Positions 1-7,557 of a stretch of DNA of 64,000 nt are shown here, in pieces. The notes under the pieces are model-generated. The model was given only the letters and a program-made list of their open reading frames with translations. It ran no database searches and had not been told where the DNA came from. Position numbers and translations under genes: made by a program. The stretch's first letter is position 1, and each line of letters opens with the position of its first letter. Source of the DNA: Shimia sp. CNT1-13L.2 (GTDB lineage Bacteria; Pseudomonadota; Alphaproteobacteria; Rhodobacterales; Rhodobacteraceae); the NCBI RefSeq assembly GCF_024331145.1, contig NZ_JANDJO010000007.1:62001-126000 (forward strand), written 5' to 3'.

Positions 1-149
1 GTCAGAACAGTCAGGATGGCACTCTGAAGAAAGGCCGGCCAATGGCCGTTGCCCTCGACCATGTCCACCAGCATCGGCAGAAACATGGCAAGGCCGAGGA
101 TGGCCACAAGAAGGCCGATCACATATCCGACAGGTCGCAAGTCCAACAT
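1..149 (-). CDS. trkH: Trk potassium uptake protein TrkH, N-terminal fragment
   Basis: The gene begins at an ATG complementary to 147-149 and runs off the left edge, so only about 49 residues are visible. They start MLDLRPVGYVIGLL and continue as one hydrophobic segment followed by a short polar loop with GNGHWPAF. This is the usual opening of alphaproteobacterial TrkH, the membrane subunit of the Trk K+ importer. The family is normally about 480 residues, so roughly 90 percent lies outside the window. The reading is by recognition of the N terminus only; the pore signatures cannot be seen. Confidence 0.7.
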   Translation of the reverse strand, partial: MLDLRPVGYVIGLLVAILGLAMFLPMLVDMVEGNGHWPAFLQSAILTVL

Positions 150-349
150 GAGGCCGAGCGTTGGCCGTTGTTCCGCCCTGTGTCAAGCACCCAGACCACG
201 CCCCCGATGCCCGACGGGTCGGGGCAAACACCCCGCACGCCTTATGGCATTCATTTCCGGCCGAAAATCCCGCAAGGAAACGCCCCTCCCCGCAATGCCA
301 CAATTGCCGCTGCCGAATGGCATACGAAACTGACGTGAACCGGAAAATT

Positions 350-586
350 TCAGCGCGCCCCCCCGCCAAGCAGGTCGGCAAAGACAAAGGCGGGAATATC
401 CGCGCGGTTCATACCCATATAGGCCAGTTCACAATCGCTCAGCGCATCAAGGGCATAGGCCTCATGCAGGCGTCTACGCCGTTCCGTGCCCGCATTGAAC
501 CCCATGCCCTGGCTTGCAAGGAACATGTCGATCCGCTGCAACAGGCGGCCGGCGCGAAATTCGATGTCTGGTTCGTCTTCGTTCAT
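350..586 (-). CDS. small DUF1127-like protein
   Basis: A 78-residue acidic-to-basic protein of unknown function. Its C-terminal half has the shape of the DUF1127/YjiS family: a short helix, then LSDCELAYMGMNRADIPAFV, matching the family's 'L-x-D-x-x-L-x-x-x-G-[IL]-x-R-x-[DE]-I' pattern. The ATG at 584-586 is preceded by a good ribosome binding site (GGAGG, about 7 nt upstream). It stands alone between trkH and folE2. DUF1127 proteins are often stress- or RNA-associated in alphaproteobacteria, but nothing here shows which role applies. Confidence 0.6.
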   Translation of the reverse strand: MNEDEPDIEFRAGRLLQRIDMFLASQGMGFNAGTERRRRLHEAYALDALSDCELAYMGMNRADIPAFVFADLLGGGAR

Positions 587-746
587 TGGAAACCTCCGTC
601 CTGGACGCTCTGGTTTCCTCCCACAGGCCTATTCTAGCGCAAAACACCCTCCGGGCGGTTAACAATTCCGCGACAAGACACGCCCTGTTGCGGTCGTGCA
701 GCACCGCCGCACGACTGAAACACCGAAGATTGCCTAGGAAACAGGC

Positions 747-1850
747 CTAACCGACGTGGAACAGCGTGTTGAACAGCTTGGGATCAATGCTGGTCATGGC
801 AAACAGCGGGCCTTCGGTCAGCACCGACACCGCATCGTGGCTGTGCAAGCTCTCCTGATGGCTCGCGATCACCCGGAAGTCCCCAACCCGCGGATCGGCC
901 TTAAGCTTTTCGCAGAACAGGCGTGCCGCATCTTCCACGAAGATCGGGTTCGCCGCGTTCAACTCGGCAAAGGCCTGTTCATCTTCGCGTTTCACCATCA
1001 CCTGCGTTTCCGTCGGAACGGCATCACGCGCCATGTCAATCATGTCCTCGAACCAAAGGCGGTCGCCCGGCACGCTTTGCACCGAAATCCGCGCCACCGA
1101 ACGTTGCGAGTGCGGTGTCGCCAACTGCCCGCGCGCCATCCGCGCATGTTCACTCAACTCAAGCGAACAGGGGCAGGTCGAGGAATAGACATAGTCCAGG
1201 TGCATGATCTTGTGGCGCTGGCCATTCACCATCACCTTCTCGAGCGCGATGTCGTAATACTGGTAGCCCGACAGCCCCGACCGCAGCGATTCAATGCGCA
1301 TCGGATAGGAAAACCGCATCTGAATGCGCGCATCCAGACTTTCGAGGTCCGTCACATAATCCGCCAACGCCGCTTCCAGCACATCGAAACTGAAGGTCTT
1401 TTCCGCGTGCTTGTAGAAAGACCGCATGATGCGCGACATGTTGATGCCCTTCTTGTTGGCATCAAGGCTCACCGTCCCGGTCACGCTGGTCTCAAGGGTG
1501 ATATCGGTCTCGCTGTCACGGGTATGGAACCGGATCGGCAGGCGGAAATTCGAAATCCCCACGTGCTGGATCAACTGCTTTTCACCACGGATCAGGCTCG
1601 AAGGACCATTCTGCAAATCCGGCAAGGTCTTGCGATAGGCCTCGTCGACCACGAAATCCGCCGGATAGTCGCGGCTCAGGTCCGGATAGTTCGACAGCGG
1701 CTGATCCGGCAACAGACGTGCAATCGCCGGGTCCAGCTCGGCAATCTCGGTCGGTGTCGCCTTGGCCGCCCATGCGCGCAACTGCGCCAAAGCCTCTGCG
1801 GCCTCGCGGCGTTCGGTTTCACCCGTGTTTTCCGGAACCTGAATGTTCAT
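747..1850 (-). CDS. folE2: GTP cyclohydrolase FolE2 (type IB)
   Basis: FolE2 converts GTP to 7,8-dihydroneopterin triphosphate, the first step of folate (and queuosine precursor) synthesis, in the cytoplasm. The 367-residue protein carries the family landmarks: a pair of T-fold-like halves, GINMSR at about 135-140 followed by the SFYKHAEKTFSF stretch, a conserved CPCS segment at about 226-229, and a C-terminal SLHSHDAV segment. Length is slightly above the family norm because of an N-terminal extension. The start is the ATG at 1848-1850. FolE2 is the metal-flexible alternative to FolE and in many bacteria is induced by zinc shortage through Zur; I could not identify a convincing Zur box upstream. 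Confidence 0.92.
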   Translation of the reverse strand: MNIQVPENTGETERREAAEALAQLRAWAAKATPTEIAELDPAIARLLPDQPLSNYPDLSRDYPADFVVDEAYRKTLPDLQNGPSSLIRGEKQLIQHVGISNFRLPIRFHTRDSETDITLETSVTGTVSLDANKKGINMSRIMRSFYKHAEKTFSFDVLEAALADYVTDLESLDARIQMRFSYPMRIESLRSGLSGYQYYDIALEKVMVNGQRHKIMHLDYVYSSTCPCSLELSEHARMARGQLATPHSQRSVARISVQSVPGDRLWFEDMIDMARDAVPTETQVMVKREDEQAFAELNAANPIFVEDAARLFCEKLKADPRVGDFRVIASHQESLHSHDAVSVLTEGPLFAMTSIDPKLFNTLFHVG

Positions 1851-2031
1851 TTGCCTTGCCTTTCGCGTCCTGCGATCAGTCTAACTTAACGGATTGCCCA
1901 CTGAATTTCCAATTTCGAAAGCCCATGCACCGTTAGCGACGTCTTTTTTGCTTCGATTCCCGACAGTTTGCCGCAAACAGGCTTGATTGCCCTGACGTTC
2001 CCTCGGCACCCTGCCCCCAACAGGAGGACCA

Positions 2032-2829
2032 ATGCACGACATTATCGATCTCGAAACCTACCCGCTTGACCGACCCGAAAGCCCCGAGTGGCAGGCGCTG
2101 GTGGCACGCTGCAAAGCCGATCTCGCCCGTGACGGCATGTTCAACCTTCCCGGCCTGATGTTTCAGGAGGTCGCGCAGACCACGGCCACCACCCTTGCCC
2201 CCCGTTTCGAGACCGAGTCCTTTCTTCACGAGCGCGAACACAACATCTACTTCCGCAAATCCATCCCCGAACTGCCCGAAGATCACCCCGCGCTGACCCG
2301 CTTCAAGACCTCGAACCTCACACTCTGCGCCGACCAACTGGGCCAGAACGCCCTGATGCGCCTTTATGAATGGCCACCCTTCGCCCGGTTCCTCGCGGCA
2401 ACAATGGACAAGCCCGAACTGCACACAATGGCGGATCCCCTCGCCCGTGTGAACGTCATGTCTTACGACGCGGGTCAGGCGCTCAACTGGCACTTCGACC
2501 GCTCGGAATTCACAACAACGATGCTGATTCAGGCCCCTGATCAGGGCGGCGAATTCATCTACCGCACCGACCTGCGCAGCGAAGACGATCCGAACTACGA
2601 AGGTGTCGCAAACATGCTGCGCGGGGGCGATCCCGACGTCCAGAGCCTGACCCTGTCGCCCGGCACCCTGAACGTCTTCCGAGGCAAGAACACGCCACAC
2701 CGGGTTGCCCCGGTCTCCGGCCCCAGGGCCCGGATCATCGCCGTGTTCTCTTTCTTCGACCGCCCCGACGTGATGTTCACCGAAGAGGAACAGCGCGGCT
2801 TCTACGGCCGCGCCGCCACTCAGGCCTGA
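2032..2829 (+). CDS. HalD/BesD-like 2-oxoglutarate/Fe(II) oxygenase (probable hydroxylase)
   Basis: A 265-residue single-domain non-heme iron oxygenase. The double-stranded beta-helix core shows the proximal iron ligands in NWHFDRSEF (His154, Asp156), a distal His in TPHRVAP (His223) and a likely 2-oxoglutarate-binding Arg at about 233. Overall organisation resembles the BesD/HalD group of amino-acid radical halogenases, but halogenases replace the Asp of HxD by Gly or Ala to make room for chloride. Here the Asp is present, so hydroxylation is the better prediction. The ATG at 2032 has an AGGAGG ribosome binding site 6 nt upstream. The 3' end overlaps the convergent metZ by 10 nt. Substrate unknown; a free amino acid is plausible. 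Confidence 0.75.
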   Translation: MHDIIDLETYPLDRPESPEWQALVARCKADLARDGMFNLPGLMFQEVAQTTATTLAPRFETESFLHEREHNIYFRKSIPELPEDHPALTRFKTSNLTLCADQLGQNALMRLYEWPPFARFLAATMDKPELHTMADPLARVNVMSYDAGQALNWHFDRSEFTTTMLIQAPDQGGEFIYRTDLRSEDDPNYEGVANMLRGGDPDVQSLTLSPGTLNVFRGKNTPHRVAPVSGPRARIIAVFSFFDRPDVMFTEEEQRGFYGRAATQA

Positions 2830-4001
2830 TCCAACGCCTGCTTGATGTCGGCCACCAGATCGTCAGCATCTTCAAGGCCGATCGAGAACCGCACAAGACC
2901 CGGCGTAATGCCAAGCTCGACCTTCTGCTCATCGGGCAGGCGTTGGTGCGTCGTGGTCGCGGGATGGGTCGCAATCGACTTGGCATCGCCAAGGTTGTTC
3001 GAAATCACCGCCACGTTCAGCGCGTTCAGGAACCGGAACGCCGCCGCCTGACCGCCCTTGATGTCAAGCGACACAACCGTACCGCCCTTGCCACCCAGCT
3101 GCGTCTGCACCAATGCGTTCTGCGCGTGCCCCTTCAGCCCCGGATAAATCATCCGCTCGAGCTTTTCATGCCCGTCCAGCGCCTCGGCAACCTTCAGCGC
3201 GCTCTCGGCCTGTGCCCGCACCCGCAGATCGATGGTCTCAAGCCCCTTCAGCATCACCCAGGCATTGAACGGCGACATGCTGCCACCCGTATGTTTCATG
3301 TAAGGCTCGACCGTGCCACGAATGAACTCCTGCGTCCCGAGGATCACGCCACCAAGGGCGCGTCCCTGCCCGTCAATGTGCTTGGTCGCGGAATAGATCA
3401 CCACATCCGCCCCCTGCTCGATCGCCTTCGAAAAGACCGGAGTCGAAAAGACGTTGTCCACCACGACCACCGCCCCTACCGAATGGGCAATCTCGGCCAC
3501 TGCGGCCACGTCGATCACTTCCAGAGTGGGGTTCGACATGGATTCGAAAAACACGACCTTGGTGTCCTCGCGCACCGCAGCGCGCCATGCATCCAGATCG
3601 GTGCCATCCACCAGCGTTACTTCGACACCAAATCGGCGCAGGATGTCTTCGAGAATATAGAGACAGGAGCCAAACAGCGCCCGCGCCGCAACCACGTGAT
3701 CACCCGCCTTCAGCAGGGACATCAGCGCCCCGTTCACCGCCGCCATGCCCGAGGCCGTGGCAAAGGCATCTTCCGCCCCTTCCAAAAGCGCAATCCGCTC
3801 TTCGAACATCGCAACCGTGGGGTTGCCGTAACGGGCATAGATGAATTCGTCTTCGCCGGTCTTGATGAACCGCGCCTCGGCCTGCTCGGCCGTGTCATAG
3901 ACAAATCCTTGGGTCAGAAAGATCGCTTCGCTGACTTCGTTGTACTGGCTCCGGCGGGTTCCGCCATGCACCAGGTTCGTGCGTGTTTTCCAATCGCTCA
4001 T
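2820..4001 (-). CDS. metZ: O-succinylhomoserine sulfhydrylase MetZ
   Basis: A PLP enzyme of the Cys/Met metabolism family that makes homocysteine from O-succinylhomoserine and sulfide in methionine synthesis. The reading frame is open further upstream, but the protein start is taken as MSDWKTRTNL at 4001 because it matches the family N terminus and has AAGGAGAC about 6 nt upstream; this gives 393 residues. Visible motifs are FxYARYGNPT for substrate/PLP phosphate, GMAAVNGALMSLLKAGD, VVVDNVFSTP and the Schiff-base lysine in YSATKHIDGQG. The C terminus (ATHPATTTHQRL, then RFSIGLEDADDL) is complete. Expression is controlled by the SAM-II riboswitch and terminator directly upstream. Cystathionine gamma-synthase is the alternative, but the riboswitch context and sequence fit MetZ. 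Confidence 0.9.
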   Translation of the reverse strand: MSDWKTRTNLVHGGTRRSQYNEVSEAIFLTQGFVYDTAEQAEARFIKTGEDEFIYARYGNPTVAMFEERIALLEGAEDAFATASGMAAVNGALMSLLKAGDHVVAARALFGSCLYILEDILRRFGVEVTLVDGTDLDAWRAAVREDTKVVFFESMSNPTLEVIDVAAVAEIAHSVGAVVVVDNVFSTPVFSKAIEQGADVVIYSATKHIDGQGRALGGVILGTQEFIRGTVEPYMKHTGGSMSPFNAWVMLKGLETIDLRVRAQAESALKVAEALDGHEKLERMIYPGLKGHAQNALVQTQLGGKGGTVVSLDIKGGQAAAFRFLNALNVAVISNNLGDAKSIATHPATTTHQRLPDEQKVELGITPGLVRFSIGLEDADDLVADIKQALDQA

Positions 4002-4032
4002 TGTCGTCTCCTTGGGCTCCCAACGCCCAAAC

Positions 4033-4066
4033 AAAAAACCCCCGTCGGCCAAGCGAACAGGGGTTT
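4033..4066 (-). terminator. intrinsic terminator between SAM-II riboswitch and metZ
   Basis: Reading the minus strand, an AAACCCC arm, a loop of roughly 15-20 nt and a GGGGG arm are followed directly by TTTTTT. The hairpin sits between the riboswitch aptamer and the metZ ribosome binding site, so it is placed to stop transcription before the coding region. Confidence 0.75.
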
Positions 4067-4079
4067 CCTTCGTCCTGAC

Positions 4080-4134
4080 CTCTTTAGCGGCATGTTTAAC
4101 GTGGCCCGCAATCCGGTAACAAATCGCCACGAGG
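4080..4134 (-). ncRNA. SAM-II (SAM-alpha) riboswitch upstream of metZ
   Basis: On the minus strand the leader reads CGTGGCGATTTGTTACCGG, then ATTGCGGGCCACGTTAAACA, then TGCCGCTAAAGAGG. This matches the SAM-II pseudoknot: P1 arms CGTGG/CCACG, the conserved GATTTGTTACC-like loop, the central TTGC, the TTAAA, and the 3' GCTAAA-AGG that pairs back in P2. SAM-II RNAs are known from alphaproteobacterial metA/metZ/metX leaders and repress when S-adenosylmethionine is abundant. Confidence 0.9.
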
Positions 4135-4253
4135 CAGGGTCTTAGAGCGATGCGGCAGTTTGGTCAACACCGTCACGCAGCTGTAACCGGACTTTCATCA
4201 TAGATACGCAAACATTCTGTTTACCGCACACAAGATCTAGTGGAGGCCCTGAG

Positions 4254-5192
4254 ATGCCCGTCATACGGATCAACGCGGACGGCGCGACACCCGCCCTGCA
4301 CGGGGCACCCCACCCGCTCGGGCCGATGCTCGAACGGGCGCTGGCGCACCCCGGTCCGATCGTGGTCATGGTACACGGCTACAAGTTCCGCCCGCGCGAT
4401 CCGGTCCACTGCCCGCACACCCATATCTTTTCGCTGGGCGACACCAACACCTGCCCCAAGGCCCTAAGCTGGCCCCGCCACCTCGGTTTCGGACGTGGCA
4501 ACCGCAACGAGGGCCTCGCCATTGCCTTCGGCTGGCAGGCACGCGGTAGCCTCTGGCAGGCCCGCGACAGTGCCGAACGCGCCGCCATCGCGCTTGCCGA
4601 TCTGGTTGGCCGCCTGCGCCGCATCGCGCCCCAGCGCCGGATCAACATCATCGCCCATTCCCTAGGCGCACATCTCTCGCTCACAGCAATCCGGCGCATG
4701 CAGGCCGGCGATCTTGGCCGCGTCATCCTGCTGAACGGCGCCGCCTACCAGGGCCACGCCAACGCCGCCCTCGATAGCGCGGCAGGCCAGACCTGCGAAC
4801 TCTTCAACGTGGTCAGCCACGAGAATGCCCTCTACGACAGGCTGTTCGAATGCGTTCTGCGCCCCGACATTCGCCACGACCGCGCGCTGGGGCGCGGTTT
4901 CAGCGCCCCGAACGCCCTGACCCTGCGCCTGGACGCCCCCGCAACTCTTGCCCGCCTTGCCGCCCTCGGGTTTCCGGTCGCCGCCCGCGCGCACTGGCAC
5001 TGCCACTGGTCCACCTACCTGCGCCCGGGTGTCTTTCCCCTCTACCAGGGCCTGCTGCGCACCCCGGAACGCACACCGCTCCGGCACCTCGAACACCTGC
5101 TCTCCGCCCCCGCCCCCACCCCGCCATCGCAGGAAAGTGAGCGCAGCTGGAAATTCCCCACCTTGTCCCTCGCGATGAAACAGGCATCATGA
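4254..5192 (+). CDS. alpha/beta hydrolase of unknown substrate
   Basis: A 312-residue cytoplasmic-looking protein. Residues 35-45 read PIVVMVHGYKF, the first core strand plus oxyanion-hole turn, and AHSLGAH near residue 140 is the GxSxG nucleophile elbow. A long insertion rich in His and Pro lies between the two motifs, and no signal peptide is seen. The ATG at 4254 follows a GGAGG site at good distance. It diverges from metZ and is followed 25 nt later by a glutathione transferase on the same strand, so the two may be co-transcribed. It resembles uncharacterised DUF900-like serine hydrolases; substrate not predictable. Confidence 0.75.
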   Translation: MPVIRINADGATPALHGAPHPLGPMLERALAHPGPIVVMVHGYKFRPRDPVHCPHTHIFSLGDTNTCPKALSWPRHLGFGRGNRNEGLAIAFGWQARGSLWQARDSAERAAIALADLVGRLRRIAPQRRINIIAHSLGAHLSLTAIRRMQAGDLGRVILLNGAAYQGHANAALDSAAGQTCELFNVVSHENALYDRLFECVLRPDIRHDRALGRGFSAPNALTLRLDAPATLARLAALGFPVAARAHWHCHWSTYLRPGVFPLYQGLLRTPERTPLRHLEHLLSAPAPTPPSQESERSWKFPTLSLAMKQAS

Positions 5193-5217
5193 CGGCAACC
5201 TGACCGGGGAGCCCTGC

Positions 5218-5913
5218 ATGATCGATCTCTACTTCTGGCCCACGCCCAACGGATGGAAAATCTCCGTCGCGCTCGAGGAAATGGGCCTCGATTACGAAAC
5301 CCACCTCATCAACATCGCCACCGGCGACCAGTTCACCGAAGACTTCCTCGCGATCTCTCCCAACAACAAGATGCCCGCGATCACCGATCTCGACGGACCC
5401 GACGGCAAGCCGATCTCGGTCTTCGAATCCGGCGCCATCCTGCAATACCTCGCCCGCAAGACCGGACAGTTCGGCGGCACCACCGAACGCGAGCGCGTCG
5501 CGGTCGACCAATGGCTGATGTGGCAGATGGGCGGCCTCGGCCCGATGGCCGGACAGGCCCACCACTTCCTGAAATACGCCCCGGCGATGGACCCGCCCAA
5601 CGACCTTCCTTATGCCAAAAACCGCTACCGCACCGAAGTCGCCCGCCTCTACGGCGTGCTCGACAGGCAACTGGCGCAAAACGAATTCGTCGCGGGCGAT
5701 TTCTACTCCATCGCCGACATGTCGATCTGGGGCTGGGCCTCGCTCTGGGAAGGCCAGCAACAGACACTTGAAGACAAACCCCACTTCGCCCGCTGGCTCG
5801 ACCAGATGGCCGCCCGCCCCGCCGTGCAAAGGGGCCGCGCCCTGCACGCCGACAAACGCGGCGACCTGCGCAAGGACAAGGCCTCGCACGATCTCCTGTT
5901 CCGGCAAAAATAA
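5218..5913 (+). CDS. glutathione S-transferase, YghU/YfcG (Nu) type
   Basis: A 231-residue soluble protein with an N-terminal thioredoxin fold (MIDLYFWPTPNGWKISVALEE) and an all-helical C-terminal domain. TPNG(W)K at residues 9-14, NNKMPAI at about 58-64 and FESGAILQYLA at about 77-87 match the Nu-class proteins YghU/YfcG, which bind two glutathione molecules and reduce disulfides or organic hydroperoxides, using a Thr/Asn pair and not a catalytic Tyr. The helical domain contains ENEF/FYSIADMSIWGW, the usual N-capping and SIADM motif. It is followed by a terminator-like hairpin at 5913-5938. Confidence 0.85.
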   Translation: MIDLYFWPTPNGWKISVALEEMGLDYETHLINIATGDQFTEDFLAISPNNKMPAITDLDGPDGKPISVFESGAILQYLARKTGQFGGTTERERVAVDQWLMWQMGGLGPMAGQAHHFLKYAPAMDPPNDLPYAKNRYRTEVARLYGVLDRQLAQNEFVAGDFYSIADMSIWGWASLWEGQQQTLEDKPHFARWLDQMAARPAVQRGRALHADKRGDLRKDKASHDLLFRQK

Positions 5914-5938
5914 AGGGGCGAGACTGCCCCTTCTTCTT
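5913..5938 (+). terminator. terminator-like hairpin after GST gene
   Basis: AAGGGGC, a six-base loop and GCCCCTT are followed by TCTTCTT directly after the GST stop codon. The stem is strong and the U-tract interrupted, so termination efficiency is uncertain. A further GGGGC/GCCCC set at about 5965-5993 may serve the convergent yciB. Confidence 0.55.
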
Positions 5939-5992
5939 GGCCCCAGTACCTCGGGGTGAATTGCCCCGGCAGGGGCAAGAGGGGCAGCGCCC

Positions 5993-6607
5993 CTAGCCTT
6001 CGTCTTCCTCCAGCGCATAGCGCTGGAACAGGCCCGCCTGCGACATCAGGAAGACAAACAGGATCGCTGGAAACCCGAAGGTCTCGATCTTGACCCAGGC
6101 CTCCTCGGACATATTGCGCCAGACCAATTCGTTGCCGATGGCCAGCAAGATGAACAGCACGAACAACCGCCGGGTCAGGATCATCCAGCCCTCCAGCGTC
6201 ATCGGGATCAGCTCACCAATCACGTAGGACAGGTAGGATTTCCCCTGCACCAGGCCAATCCCCAGAAGACCCGCCATGAAACCATAGACGATGCTGGTTT
6301 TCATCTTGAAGAACCGCTCGTCATTGAACCAGGCGGTCAGCCCGCCAAAGAAAATCACCATGAAGGCGGTAAAGACCTGCATCCGGCTCAGGTGTCCGGT
6401 CAGCCGCCACAACACCGCCATTGCCACCAGCAGGATCGGCACGAAAACCAGCGCAGAAATGATGAACCCGGAATACTCGGTCCCGCCGATGACAAAACTC
6501 TCGTCCTTGATTTTCAGGTAGATCAGGAAAAAGGCAATCGTCGGCCCCAGCTCAAGCACCTGCTTGAGGATCGGGTTCACGGGTTTGGGCGTATTCTGGT
6601 CAGTCAT
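5993..6607 (-). CDS. yciB: inner membrane protein YciB / septation protein IspZ
   Basis: A 204-residue integral membrane protein with about five to six hydrophobic helices, starting MTDQNTPKPVNPILKQVLELGP, the family signature opening. Other family blocks are LTAWFNDERFFKMKTSIVYG in the middle and NELVWRNMSEEAWVKIETFGFP near the C terminus. The family is linked to envelope integrity and septation (E. coli YciB, Shigella IspZ), acting in the inner membrane. The ATG at 6605-6607 has GGAGC upstream. It is the last gene of the ftsY-EamA-yciB run, with only 8 nt after the EamA stop. Confidence 0.9.
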   Translation of the reverse strand: MTDQNTPKPVNPILKQVLELGPTIAFFLIYLKIKDESFVIGGTEYSGFIISALVFVPILLVAMAVLWRLTGHLSRMQVFTAFMVIFFGGLTAWFNDERFFKMKTSIVYGFMAGLLGIGLVQGKSYLSYVIGELIPMTLEGWMILTRRLFVLFILLAIGNELVWRNMSEEAWVKIETFGFPAILFVFLMSQAGLFQRYALEEDEG

Positions 6608-6615
6608 TTCTGCTC

Positions 6616-7518
6616 CTATCCTGCCACCTCAACTATCACAGCCCCCGCTGCGATCAAGCTCATCAGCGCAATGCGGCGCGGCCCCACCGTCTCGCGCAGC
6701 ACCAACCAGCCGATCAGGGCGGCAAAGACCGGCGATGTCTCGCGCAGAACCGCCGCCTCGCCCACTTTGCCAAGCCGCGTCGCCAGCATGACCGAGCCGA
6801 AACTGCCATAAGCCACCAGCGCCCCGGCCAACCCCTTCCACATCAGCGGCCCGATCTCGGGGCGATGCTGCATGTTGCGCCAGCGCAGCGCCGCAATCAC
6901 TGGAAAATCCACCGCTGTCACAAGGAAGAACCACGCCAGAAAGGTAAAGGGATCGGGTGTCGCGCGAATGCCATAGGCATCATATGTCGTATAGATCGCC
7001 ACCAGCGCCCCGGTCCCCACCGCCAGCCAGAGCGCCGGCATCAGGGTCTCGCGCCCGGTTTCGATGTGGATCAGGTTATAGACCGCCAGGCCGAAGATCC
7101 CCGCAAGCAGCACCAGCACCCCAAGCCACTGCCCCAGCGAGAAGCTCTCGCCAAAGATCACCCAGGCCCCGATCACCGTGAACAATGGCCCCGTGCCGCG
7201 CACCACCGGATAGACCACCGTGAACGCCCCGCGCGAATAGGCCAGCGCCATGCCCAGCTTGTAGACAAAGTGAATGCCCAGCGCGCCCAGCAAGAGCCAC
7301 CACACGTTGCCTTCGGGCCAGGGTACGAGAAACAGGGCAATCGGCAGCGACAGTACGAACAGCCAGATATCAATCGCCCCGCGCGACAGCCACGGGTCAT
7401 GCCGCCCCTTCTGTAGCGCGCCGAACACCGCGTGCAAAAAAGCTGCCAACAGCGCCAGGAAAAGCGCCATCTGCTCTCCCGTCGGGGTACCTTCGAGAGA
7501 GACCAGCCATTCACTCAT
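6616..7518 (-). CDS. EamA-family (DMT) transporter
   Basis: A 300-residue membrane protein with ten predicted hydrophobic segments arranged as two EamA repeats: residues about 15-150 (ending FGESFSLGQWLGVLVLLAGIFGLAVYNL) and about 160-298 (ending LVLRETVGPRRIALMSLIAAGAVIVEVAG). Such drug/metabolite transporters usually export small metabolites or amino acids; no substrate can be assigned. It lies 39 nt after ftsY and directly before yciB, an arrangement that looks like one transcription unit. Confidence 0.85.
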   Translation of the reverse strand: MSEWLVSLEGTPTGEQMALFLALLAAFLHAVFGALQKGRHDPWLSRGAIDIWLFVLSLPIALFLVPWPEGNVWWLLLGALGIHFVYKLGMALAYSRGAFTVVYPVVRGTGPLFTVIGAWVIFGESFSLGQWLGVLVLLAGIFGLAVYNLIHIETGRETLMPALWLAVGTGALVAIYTTYDAYGIRATPDPFTFLAWFFLVTAVDFPVIAALRWRNMQHRPEIGPLMWKGLAGALVAYGSFGSVMLATRLGKVGEAAVLRETSPVFAALIGWLVLRETVGPRRIALMSLIAAGAVIVEVAG

Positions 7519-7557
7519 AGGGAAAAACTCATGCTCGGGGCGGCCATGACCGCCCGC

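Noticed and set aside
756-1889. 377-residue open frame on the plus strand
   Set aside because: It is antisense to folE2; its His/Arg-rich composition is a shadow of a high-GC gene and no family is recognisable.
2943-4145. 400-residue plus-strand open frame
   Set aside because: Antisense to metZ and running through the riboswitch; shadow frame.
4900-6018. 372-residue minus-strand open frame
   Set aside because: Antisense to the alpha/beta hydrolase and GST genes, both of which have clear motifs.
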